From: Clostridia bacterium
Lineage (GTDB): Bacteria; Bacillota; Clostridia; Christensenellales; Aristaeellaceae
Direction: 5' to 3'
DNA: 12,887 bases
NCBI GenBank assembly: GCA_016297535.1
Contig: JAEDGL010000062.1
Location: 1-12,887, forward strand
Below, in pieces: positions 1 through 6,295 of the stretch (the first letter of the stretch is position 1; every line of letters starts with the position of its first letter). The position numbers and the translations under genes are program-made. The notes under the pieces were generated by a model. It searched no databases, was not told the DNA's origin, and worked only from the letters and a program-made list of their open reading frames with translations.

Positions 1-2966
1 CCCTTTTCCTTTGCCTTATACAAAGCGGCGTCCGATGCTTCGTACAGCTGATTGAACGTTGTCTCCTTTGTGGCGATCACCGCGCCCATGGATATACCGG
101 TACCGCCGGTTGCAGCCTTCAGCGTTATGTTCAGTTTGTCAAAAATCTGCTGCGCCCTGTCAAGCATTTGCTCATCTGCGGTTTCCGGCGGGAAAAACAG
201 AACAGCCGCAAACTCGTCTCCACCCATCCGGCAGGCGCGATCCTCTTTTCTCAGGGACATGAGAAGCGTATTGGCAACCAGTATCAGGTGCTTGTCGCCA
301 TTGTGATGGCCGTAGCTGTCGTTATACTCCTTAAATTTGTCTACATCCATCATCAGCATCAGGATCTTGGTTTTTGCTTCCAAAAGCTTAAGCTCCACAT
401 CACTGCGGAAGGCGGCGTGGTTGAGCAGCCCGGTCAGCGAATCCTGGCGGTAGGTCTTTTCCCAGTACTGCAGCCGGATCTGCGCCTTGTTCTGCTCGGC
501 GTCCATAAGCATTTTCATGGAATAGGTGTTGGAAATATCCGCGATGATAATTTCCGAGCGTTCGGCACGCGCAGCGGAATCAAAATACAGTCTTCCAAAG
601 CAGAACACATAGATATCCGAGCCATCCTTGCGGCGGATTTTATGCTCCTGGAAAACAAGCGTGCTCTTGGCCAGATTTGCGTTGGTCTGGCACAGATACT
701 CCATGCGGTCTTCCTCCGGTATCAGATCGGACTGGAGCATCGGGCGTTCAAGGATATCCTGCTGCGTGTAACCGGTAAGCGTTTCGAAATTTTCGTCAAC
801 AGAGATAATCTGCATGGACTCGTTAAGCAAATACCAGCTGTGTGGCACCTGATGAACGTTGCGGCTGGTTTCAGGGGCCTCGGAAGGGGCTTCTCCGGGA
901 CGTTCGGTTTTCGGGGCTTCGGGGGATGCGCCGTCTTCGTGCTTCTGCGCCGTATCCAGAGGGCTCTCCTTAAGCATCTGCAAAAATTCGGATACAATAA
1001 AGGGGTCAAACTGGGTTCCCGCGCATTGCTTGAGCTCCTCCATGGCTTTGATGGGCGACATGGCGGCCCGGTAGGATCGCGTATTGGTCATGGCGTCATA
1101 GGCGTCTACCACCGCGATGACACGGGAGAGAATGGGGATGCTCTCCCGGCTCAGGCCATCCGGATAGCCCTTGCCATCCCATCGCTCGTGATGATGCAGT
1201 ATTTCATCCGCGATTCCGCTGAGTTCGTTGCTGCTTTTGGCAATTTCATAGCCCTTTTTGGCATGCGATTGCAGCATTCTCCATTCCTCGCCGGACAGTT
1301 TGCCCGGCTTGTTGAGAATTTCCAGAGGGATGCCGATTTTGCCGATGTCATGCAGCAGGCACAAAAGCAGCAGATTGCTTTGCTGGATATCCGTCAGTTC
1401 AATTCGCTTGCCCAGCTCCGCGCCCATAAACTGCGTGCGGCGAACGTGATGCTCCGTGTCGCTGTCGCATTCCTGCAGCGCGCGGATCAGGGAGGTCAGC
1501 ATTTCGGAATGGATGGATTCCCGGTCGAGCAGCTTTTTGGTGCGCATCGCTTTGGATGCGTCCTGAATAACCTCAAGAATATCCGTGGCTTGCCCGGTAA
1601 AGAGATTGATGGCATATTGGATTTTGCCGGGAAAACGCTCCTTTACCCGCGCTATGCATGCCTGCATCTCACTTTCGCTGCTGTGGCTGCACAGTACGAT
1701 CAAATAAGCCTCCATGCCCCGTACGTAGTAGGATTGTCCTGGAAAGCATTGGCGCATGGTATCGGCCAGCAGCTTGATTTTCTGGTCGCCCATGTGCGTA
1801 CCCTGCGTGCTGTTGGTCAGCGACAGGCTGTTGATATCGCAAATTGCCACAGCCGTTGGACAGGGAAAAGCGTTTGGGTTTTCCCTGGTAAAGAGCTGAA
1901 AGCTTTCCCAATTCTGAAAGCCTGTCAGCAGATCCGTTTCCAGCGCCGCATTGGAAAAGACAAACAGCTGTCCCAGGCTCTGTCCGCGGTCGTTTTTGAG
2001 GTTGCGAATATCGCAGCGCAGGGGACGGATTTCCGGGCCGTTTTGAACGTAGCACTGCAGGGAACAGCTGTCGTTTTTCTCTTCTGCGTCCAGGGAGAGG
2101 TTGTAACAGCGCAGAAAATCCTCCAGCCGGGCGCATTTCTCCATCTGAATACCACCCAGCAGGTCATCCGCTCTCTCGTTGCGTAGAATCAGCTGATCGT
2201 GATAATCGAACAGAACAATTCCCTGCCCGATATTTTCAAAAATGCTGGATTTAAGGCAGTTAAGCATGCCGTGCGTGGAGTAATTAAAGCAGCTCCAGTA
2301 AAGTAGAAAAGCCGTCAGGCTGTAACCGCAGATGGAGTAATCCAGCAGACTGTACACGTTTTCGCCGGGCCAGAACAAAAACACGGCGTTTACCGATACA
2401 ATGCACAAAATGCCGATGACCACATAGCGGTACTGGGCGCGGTATTCCCGCGGTATTTTATGCTGCTTGCGGATCATGAGAAAAATGACGGTTGCCACCA
2501 GCGTATAGGTAAACACCAGATGCAGCCAGTACAGCGGCATCATCTGATAGCTGTATTTGGAAAGGAGCGTGTCTCTGCGCACGTAATGAACGGCGATTTC
2601 GACAAACGGGTTGATGGCAAATACAATCACCTCAAACAGCGTATAGACCATGGCTGCCACAAAGGCAATGCGGCCGTATTTGGAAAACTTGCCGCGCGTA
2701 AAATACACGGTAAACATCAATAACGCAAGCAGCATCAGATCAATGTTGACAAAATAGATGCTGGACATTACTGAAACGCACATGTAATCATCATTCAAGA
2801 TGCTGATCAGGTAGCTGATATCCACTACAGCCGCGCCCAGACAGGCATAACCCAGATAACGCCCGGTCGTTTTGTTTTTCTGGCGAGATTTGACTGCCAG
2901 AACGATATCAATCAATGCAATGAAAATAGAGAATATCGCATAACCATTAAGAAACATGGTATTCAT
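1..2966 (-). CDS. 7TM-PAS-GGDEF(degenerate)-HD-GYP-PAS-GGDEF c-di-GMP turnover protein, 3' end cut by window edge
   Basis: The frame is open from an ATG at 2966 to the window edge, giving 988 visible residues; the C-terminus lies outside. Seven hydrophobic helices fill residues about 8-226, resembling the 7TM input domain of some sensor kinases. A PAS-like segment follows from about 238. Next is a GGDEF-fold domain (TDLLTG at 344-349) whose signature is GMEAY (417-421), so it should not make c-di-GMP. An HD-GYP phosphodiesterase domain follows, with HDIGK (539-543) and HHHERWDGKGYP (591-602). A Pro/Glu-rich linker (about 675-700) leads to a second PAS (from about 710) and an intact GGDEF domain: DSLTGLLN from 842, GGDEF at 915-919, and an RKED inhibitory-site motif (906-909) at the usual five-residue distance. 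By family knowledge it could both make and degrade c-di-GMP under membrane and PAS control. AGAGAGG lies 11 bases before the ATG; a second in-frame ATG at 2957 is the alternative start. Confidence 0.93.
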   Translation of the reverse strand, partial: MNTMFLNGYAIFSIFIALIDIVLAVKSRQKNKTTGRYLGYACLGAAVVDISYLISILNDDYMCVSVMSSIYFVNIDLMLLALLMFTVYFTRGKFSKYGRIAFVAAMVYTLFEVIVFAINPFVEIAVHYVRRDTLLSKYSYQMMPLYWLHLVFTYTLVATVIFLMIRKQHKIPREYRAQYRYVVIGILCIVSVNAVFLFWPGENVYSLLDYSICGYSLTAFLLYWSCFNYSTHGMLNCLKSSIFENIGQGIVLFDYHDQLILRNERADDLLGGIQMEKCARLEDFLRCYNLSLDAEEKNDSCSLQCYVQNGPEIRPLRCDIRNLKNDRGQSLGQLFVFSNAALETDLLTGFQNWESFQLFTRENPNAFPCPTAVAICDINSLSLTNSTQGTHMGDQKIKLLADTMRQCFPGQSYYVRGMEAYLIVLCSHSSESEMQACIARVKERFPGKIQYAINLFTGQATDILEVIQDASKAMRTKKLLDRESIHSEMLTSLIRALQECDSDTEHHVRRTQFMGAELGKRIELTDIQQSNLLLLCLLHDIGKIGIPLEILNKPGKLSGEEWRMLQSHAKKGYEIAKSSNELSGIADEILHHHERWDGKGYPDGLSRESIPILSRVIAVVDAYDAMTNTRSYRAAMSPIKAMEELKQCAGTQFDPFIVSEFLQMLKESPLDTAQKHEDGASPEAPKTERPGEAPSEAPETSRNVHQVPHSWYLLNESMQIISVDENFETLTGYTQQDILERPMLQSDLIPEEDRMEYLCQTNANLAKSTLVFQEHKIRRKDGSDIYVFCFGRLYFDSAARAERSEIIIADISNTYSMKMLMDAEQNKAQIRLQYWEKTYRQDSLTGLLNHAAFRSDVELKLLEAKTKILMLMMDVDKFKEYNDSYGHHNGDKHLILVANTLLMSLRKEDRACRMGGDEFAAVLFFPPETADEQMLDRAQQIFDKLNITLKAATGGTGISMGAVIATKETTFNQLYEASDAALYKAKEK

Positions 2967-3025
2967 GCTGTAAGAAGCCTCTCTTTCCGACAGCTCCGTC
3001 TTTTGTCGATGATGTCCATACTTTA

Positions 3026-3054
3026 TTTATACATCCATTCTGTGTACAAATCAA
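3026..3054 (-). promoter_or_regulatory. Sigma-A promoter for the c-di-GMP protein gene
   Basis: Read on the minus strand, TTGATT (3054-3049), a 17-base spacer and TATAAA (3031-3026) form a good sigma-A promoter. It predicts a start near 3019 and a leader of about 50 bases before the ATG at 2966. This is pattern matching only. Confidence 0.65.
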
Positions 3055-3183
3055 TATCTCCAGAGGAATTTCTTACAGAAGATCCATTTGAAGGTTCAGA
3101 AAGGGAGAGGTTTCCTCTAAAACCGGCCTATCGGAGCATTGAAAGGCTGTTTTTGCTTCGGAAAAACCGCATACCGGAAAAAA

Positions 3184-3233
3184 TCGACCGTTTGAGCGTT
3201 TTTTCCCATTTGCCGTTTCATTTGTGATATTCT
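3184..3233 (+). promoter_or_regulatory. Putative promoter and LytTR target region upstream of the LytTR operon
   Basis: A plausible -10 (TATTCT, 3228-3233) lies 22 bases before the start codon at 3256, but I see no acceptable -35 at 16-18 bases. Instead there is a direct repeat, ACCGTTTGA (3187-3195) and GCCGTTTCA (3212-3220), 25 bases start to start. LytTR proteins bind paired direct repeats with a GTT core, so autoregulation or activation here is possible. The repeat spacing is longer than the usual 21-22 bases, so this is tentative. Confidence 0.35.
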
Positions 3234-3255
3234 GTACATGCTGGAGGTGAATCCA

Positions 3256-3696
3256 ATGAAATTCAGACTGATCATTGATCCAACGGGAGAGGAGGAAATC
3301 ATTGCACGTGTGCAGGACCGCTCGGCACTGACGGATCAAATTGAAGCGCTGGTGCTCAGGCATGCAGGCACGGACAGCATTGCGGCCTATACCGAGGATG
3401 ATACCAGAATGCTGCCTTTTGCAGACATTGAGTGCATTACCGTTATCGACGGCAAAACCTATGCCATTGATACCCACAACCAACGCTACCGTCTGAAACG
3501 CAGACTGTACGAGCTGGAGGAGGAATTGCCCGGCTGCTTTATCCGCATCAATAAATCCGCTCTTGCGAACGAAAAACGGCTGGAACGCTTTACCGCGTCC
3601 TTTAACGGCGCGGTGGATGCGGTGTTTCAATGCGGGTATACGGAGTATGTATCCCGCCGCTGCTTTGCCAGAATTCGAAGGAGGTTTGAAAAATGA
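3256..3696 (+). CDS. LytTR-family DNA-binding transcriptional regulator
   Basis: This 146-residue protein has no receiver domain. Residues 1-40 form a short N-terminal region, and the LytTR DNA-binding fold occupies roughly 45-144. It carries the family's typical strand pattern: a basic stretch QRYRLKRRLYELEEEL, then FIRINKSALAN (about 95-105), and GYTEYVSRRCFARIRRRF near the end. The start is the ATG at 3256, because GGAGGTGA (3243-3250) sits just before it; an in-frame ATG at 3238 precedes that ribosome site and is rejected. Its stop overlaps the next start (ATGA). Stand-alone LytTR proteins of this size are commonly encoded next to DUF3021 membrane proteins, which may control their activity. 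The target genes are probably at least this operon (inference). Confidence 0.9.
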   Translation: MKFRLIIDPTGEEEIIARVQDRSALTDQIEALVLRHAGTDSIAAYTEDDTRMLPFADIECITVIDGKTYAIDTHNQRYRLKRRLYELEEELPGCFIRINKSALANEKRLERFTASFNGAVDAVFQCGYTEYVSRRCFARIRRRFEK

Positions 3697-4121
3697 AAAA
3701 GCTGACGGTTTCCTTTTTGAAAAGAGGCTTGATGGCCGCAGCAGGAGGCCCGCTGATTTTGGCGGTGATCTACGCATGCCTGGCAGCCGCCGGCAAGGTA
3801 ACGGCCATGGATCCCCTCAAGGTGTGTACCGAAATCATCACGGTAACGGTGATGGCTTTTATCGCCGCCGGAGTGGGTGTGGTGTACAGCGTGGAAAAGT
3901 TGCCCATGCTTCATGCAACGCTGATTCACGCGGCTGCGTTGTATGCGGATTATTTGCTGATTTATCTGTTTAATGAGTGGATTCCCAGAAGCGCCCGTGG
4001 TATTGGCGTGTTTACGCTGATCTATGTGTGCGGATATGCGGTTATCTGGCTGTTTGTTCTCTTTTCCATCAAAATGCGCATCCGCCGGCTCAACCGCTGC
4101 CTGAAGGAGGAAAAAGCATGA
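3693..4121 (+). CDS. DUF3021 family four-helix membrane protein
   Basis: This 142-residue protein has four hydrophobic helices at about 12-33, 45-66, 73-94 and 103-127, followed by a strongly basic tail with sequence KMRIRRLNR near the end. The pattern, size and position directly behind a LytTR gene fit DUF3021. Its biochemical role is not established. The recurring pairing suggests a membrane partner that senses a signal or sequesters the LytTR regulator. AAGGAGG lies upstream of the ATG at 3693. The start overlaps the LytTR stop (ATGA, 3693-3696), and its own stop overlaps the next gene's ATG (4118-4121), so the three genes are translationally coupled. Confidence 0.88.
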   Translation: MKKLTVSFLKRGLMAAAGGPLILAVIYACLAAAGKVTAMDPLKVCTEIITVTVMAFIAAGVGVVYSVEKLPMLHATLIHAAALYADYLLIYLFNEWIPRSARGIGVFTLIYVCGYAVIWLFVLFSIKMRIRRLNRCLKEEKA

Positions 4122-5176
4122 GAAAACCGTTCCTGGACCAGATGCGCTACAGCATTGTGCTTCTGGTGATTGTTTATCATATCTGCTATCTGTTTAACAG
4201 CGCGGGCGTAATCACCAATGTGGTCATTCCCGGCATACCGGCAATGGATGCAATTCTCTATTTGTGCTACCCCTGGTTTATGGTTGCGCTGTTTCTGATT
4301 TCCGGCGTATGCGCGCGTTATGCGCTTCAAAAGCAAACGCACAGGCAGTTTTTGAAAACCAAGGCGCGCCGCCAGCTGCTGCCTGCTCTGGCAGGCCCCT
4401 TTGTGATTGGATGGATCAACGGCTGGATCACCAACCAGTATGTGGATATTTTTGCCGGCGCCGGTCCGATGATTCCCGGAGTAATCAAATACCTGATCTG
4501 GTGCGCCAACGGCATCGGTGCCCTGTGGTTTTTGCATGAGCTGTTCCTGGCGGATTGTGTGCTGGTGCTGCTTCGCAAGCTGGATCGCAAAGACCAGCTG
4601 TGGCAGCTTGGCGGCAAAGCCGGACTGCCGGTGATTTGCCTGCTGGGGATAGCCCTGTGGGGAAGTGCGCAGATTCTGAACACCCCCGTCATTGAGATTT
4701 ACCGCAACGGCATTTATCTGTTTGCGTTTCTGGCAGGCTATTGCGTGTTTTCGCACGAGCATATTCAGGAGCTGCTTTCAAAGCACGCGCCTGTGCTGAT
4801 CGCTGTGGCTGCCGCCCTGGGAGTAAGCTATACCTTGGTGTACTGGGGAAAAAACTATGCGAGTATGGAAAACCTGAAATCTCTTCTGACCAATGCTTAT
4901 GCCTGGTTCGGTACGCTGGCGGTATTCGGGGCGTTCAAACGCTGGCTGGATCGTGAAACCGCCTTTACCCGCTATATGGTGCCGCGCAGCTTTGGCTTTT
5001 ATGTACTGCATTATCCGCTGCTTGCGCTGGGCGCATACGCCATGGACAGGCTGCTTCATCTGCCGGTATGGAGCCTGTATGCGCTATTGCTTCTTGGCAG
5101 CGTGCTTTTGCTGCCCCCGCTGGTTGCGCTGGTCAAGCGGATACCGGTGGTGCGCGCGTTGCTGCTGGGCGAATAA
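4118..5176 (+). CDS. Acyltransferase 3 (OafA/YrhL-like) family integral membrane protein
   Basis: The 352-residue protein has about ten hydrophobic helices. The first helix carries FLDQMRYSIVLLVIVYH, ending in His21, which matches the LDxxR...H opening of membrane acyltransferases in this family. FLISGVCARYAL, about 65 residues in, resembles the FFxxSGF segment, and YVLHYPLLALG lies near the C-terminus. Members transfer acyl groups (often acetyl or succinyl) to sugars or other envelope molecules across the membrane; the substrate cannot be read from sequence. The frame extends upstream to 3977, but GAAGGAGG places the start at the ATG at 4118, overlapping the DUF3021 stop. It is the last gene of the operon and is followed by a terminator. 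Confidence 0.85.
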   Translation: MRKPFLDQMRYSIVLLVIVYHICYLFNSAGVITNVVIPGIPAMDAILYLCYPWFMVALFLISGVCARYALQKQTHRQFLKTKARRQLLPALAGPFVIGWINGWITNQYVDIFAGAGPMIPGVIKYLIWCANGIGALWFLHELFLADCVLVLLRKLDRKDQLWQLGGKAGLPVICLLGIALWGSAQILNTPVIEIYRNGIYLFAFLAGYCVFSHEHIQELLSKHAPVLIAVAAALGVSYTLVYWGKNYASMENLKSLLTNAYAWFGTLAVFGAFKRWLDRETAFTRYMVPRSFGFYVLHYPLLALGAYAMDRLLHLPVWSLYALLLLGSVLLLPPLVALVKRIPVVRALLLGE

Positions 5177-5182
5177 AGCAGG

Positions 5183-5216
5183 AAACCGTTTCTTAAAGCA
5201 AAGGAACGGTTTTTTT
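5183..5216 (+). terminator. Rho-independent terminator of the LytTR operon
   Basis: AAACCGTTTC (5183-5192) pairs with GGAACGGTTT (5203-5212) through one G-U pair, around a 10-base loop. A run of seven T (5210-5216) follows. It begins 6 bases after the acyltransferase stop codon. Confidence 0.85.
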
Positions 5217-5243
5217 GTGTGCGCAGGGTAGCAGGAGGGATGC

Positions 5244-5272
5244 TTGACGCTGTTTTCCGGCTGCATTATAAT
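5244..5272 (+). promoter_or_regulatory. Near-consensus sigma-A promoter for the MBL-fold lipoprotein gene
   Basis: TTGACG (5244-5249), a 17-base spacer and a perfect TATAAT (5267-5272) predict a start near 5279 and a leader of roughly 78 bases before the ATG at 5357. Together with the terminator just upstream, this makes the lipoprotein gene its own transcription unit. Confidence 0.88.
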
Positions 5273-5356
5273 GTGGCTGATGAGAAATGATGTGTATCGA
5301 AAGTGAAGCCGGTATCCAAACAGACTGGTTTGCATGAATGGAAAGGGGGAATCTGT

Positions 5357-6169
5357 ATGAAACGCAAAGCGCTTGGATGGGTACTTCTGCTGTTTGTTAT
5401 TCTGGGATGCGCATCCTGTACGCGGGCACAGGAGCTGGAACTGCTCTTTTTTAACGCCGGAAAAGCAGACGCGTGCCTGCTGAAAACGGCGGGAAGCACC
5501 GTTTTTATTGATACGGGCAAAGATAAAATGGGCAAGGAGATTGTTACCTATCTTCAAGAAAACGGCATTACAGAAATTGACGTGCTGTTTATCACCCATT
5601 TTGACAAGGACCACGTCGGCGGCGCAGACAGGCTGCTGGAAGCGGTGCCGGTTCACCAGATCTATGAACCCGCCTATGCAAGCGAGAGCAAGCAGTATCT
5701 GCAGTACAGGGAAGCGGCTGAGACAACGGGCGCAAACGTTGTCCGCCTGTCGCAAAACACCTCCTTCGAGCTGGACGGCGTTTTTTACGAGGTGGATGTG
5801 GCCAACCAGAACGATTATGGCGAGGATGAGGAAAACGATTTCTCGCTTGTCATCAGCCTGCGCCATGGCGAAAACCGTTTTCTGTTTGCGGGCGATGCGG
5901 AAAACCCCCGCCTTTCCGAATTGCTTTTGGAAGGAGTGGGCGAGCATGATCTGCTCAAGGTACCGCATCATGGCAGGGCGGAAAAATTAAGCGCTTCTTT
6001 CTTTGCGGCGGTCAAGCCACGGTACTCGATCATCACAAGCGATGAGGAAAACCTGGAGGAGGAAAGCGTTGTGAATGCGTTAAAGCAGTACGGGCAGGTT
6101 TATCTAACGCGATTGGGCGCCATAAGCTGCATATCGGATGGAAAAACCATTTCCATCAGCCAACAATAA
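5357..6169 (+). CDS. Lipoprotein with ComEC C-terminal-like metallo-beta-lactamase fold
   Basis: The 270-residue product begins with a basic N-terminus and a hydrophobic stretch ending in a lipobox (ILGC, lipidated Cys18), so it should be anchored outside the cell membrane. The rest is a metallo-beta-lactamase fold: FFNAGKADA (31-39) and FIDTG (50-54), the metal-binding THFDKDH (80-86), FAGD (177-180) and KVPHHG (201-206). These match the soluble C-terminal domain of the DNA-uptake protein ComEC, here without the ComEC channel. Related secreted single-domain proteins are often called ComEC/Rec2-like or MBL hydrolases; nuclease or phosphodiesterase activity is possible but unproven. The start at 5357 has AAAGGGGGA (5342-5350) in front of it. 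The open frame back to 5303 lacks a signal-peptide start and is rejected. Confidence 0.87.
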   Translation: MKRKALGWVLLLFVILGCASCTRAQELELLFFNAGKADACLLKTAGSTVFIDTGKDKMGKEIVTYLQENGITEIDVLFITHFDKDHVGGADRLLEAVPVHQIYEPAYASESKQYLQYREAAETTGANVVRLSQNTSFELDGVFYEVDVANQNDYGEDEENDFSLVISLRHGENRFLFAGDAENPRLSELLLEGVGEHDLLKVPHHGRAEKLSASFFAAVKPRYSIITSDEENLEEESVVNALKQYGQVYLTRLGAISCISDGKTISISQQ

Positions 6170-6246
6170 AACCTCCATTACAAAATACGCGGGAAAGGCA
6201 GAAACAGCCATGATGGTTTTTTTCCGACACTTACCCAGACTGCTTT

Positions 6247-6294
6247 CATCAAAAAGAGTGCAGTTTGCCCGGCAAACTGCACTCTCTTTTGATG
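6247..6294. terminator. Bidirectional palindromic terminator between converging genes
   Basis: AGAGTGCAGTTTGCC (6255-6269) is repeated exactly as its reverse complement at 6271-6285 with one base between. The arms extend outward through CATCAAAA/TTTTGATG with one unpaired base, giving a palindrome of about 48 bases. Read leftward, the stem runs into TTTTT and lies directly after the ATPase stop codon; read rightward it runs into CTTTT. It can therefore serve both the lipoprotein gene and the metal operon. Confidence 0.85.
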
Positions 6295-6295
6295 A

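Noticed and set aside
168..2186. A 672-codon open frame on the plus strand opposite the c-di-GMP protein
   Set aside because: Its translation has no recognisable domain and is antisense to an unbroken frame with many exact domain motifs. It is a codon-bias shadow.
3003..3227. A 74-codon open frame in the gap between the c-di-GMP gene and the LytTR gene
   Set aside because: No ribosome site, no recognisable product, and it overlaps the promoter of the neighbouring minus-strand gene.
3687..4122. The LytTR-DUF3021 pair as a toxin-antitoxin or phage-defence module
   Set aside because: Size and coupling could suggest it, but the DNA-binding protein is a LytTR regulator and the partner is a four-helix DUF3021 protein, a known regulatory pairing. 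No effector nuclease or toxin domain is present.
4022..4762. A 246-codon minus-strand open frame opposite the acyltransferase gene
   Set aside because: No motif or ribosome site, and it opposes a membrane protein whose start and stop are fixed by operon overlaps.
6166..6223. A possible separate terminator after the lipoprotein gene ending in seven T (6217-6223)
   Set aside because: The pairing that would form the stem is short and interrupted. The palindrome at 6247-6294 explains termination better.
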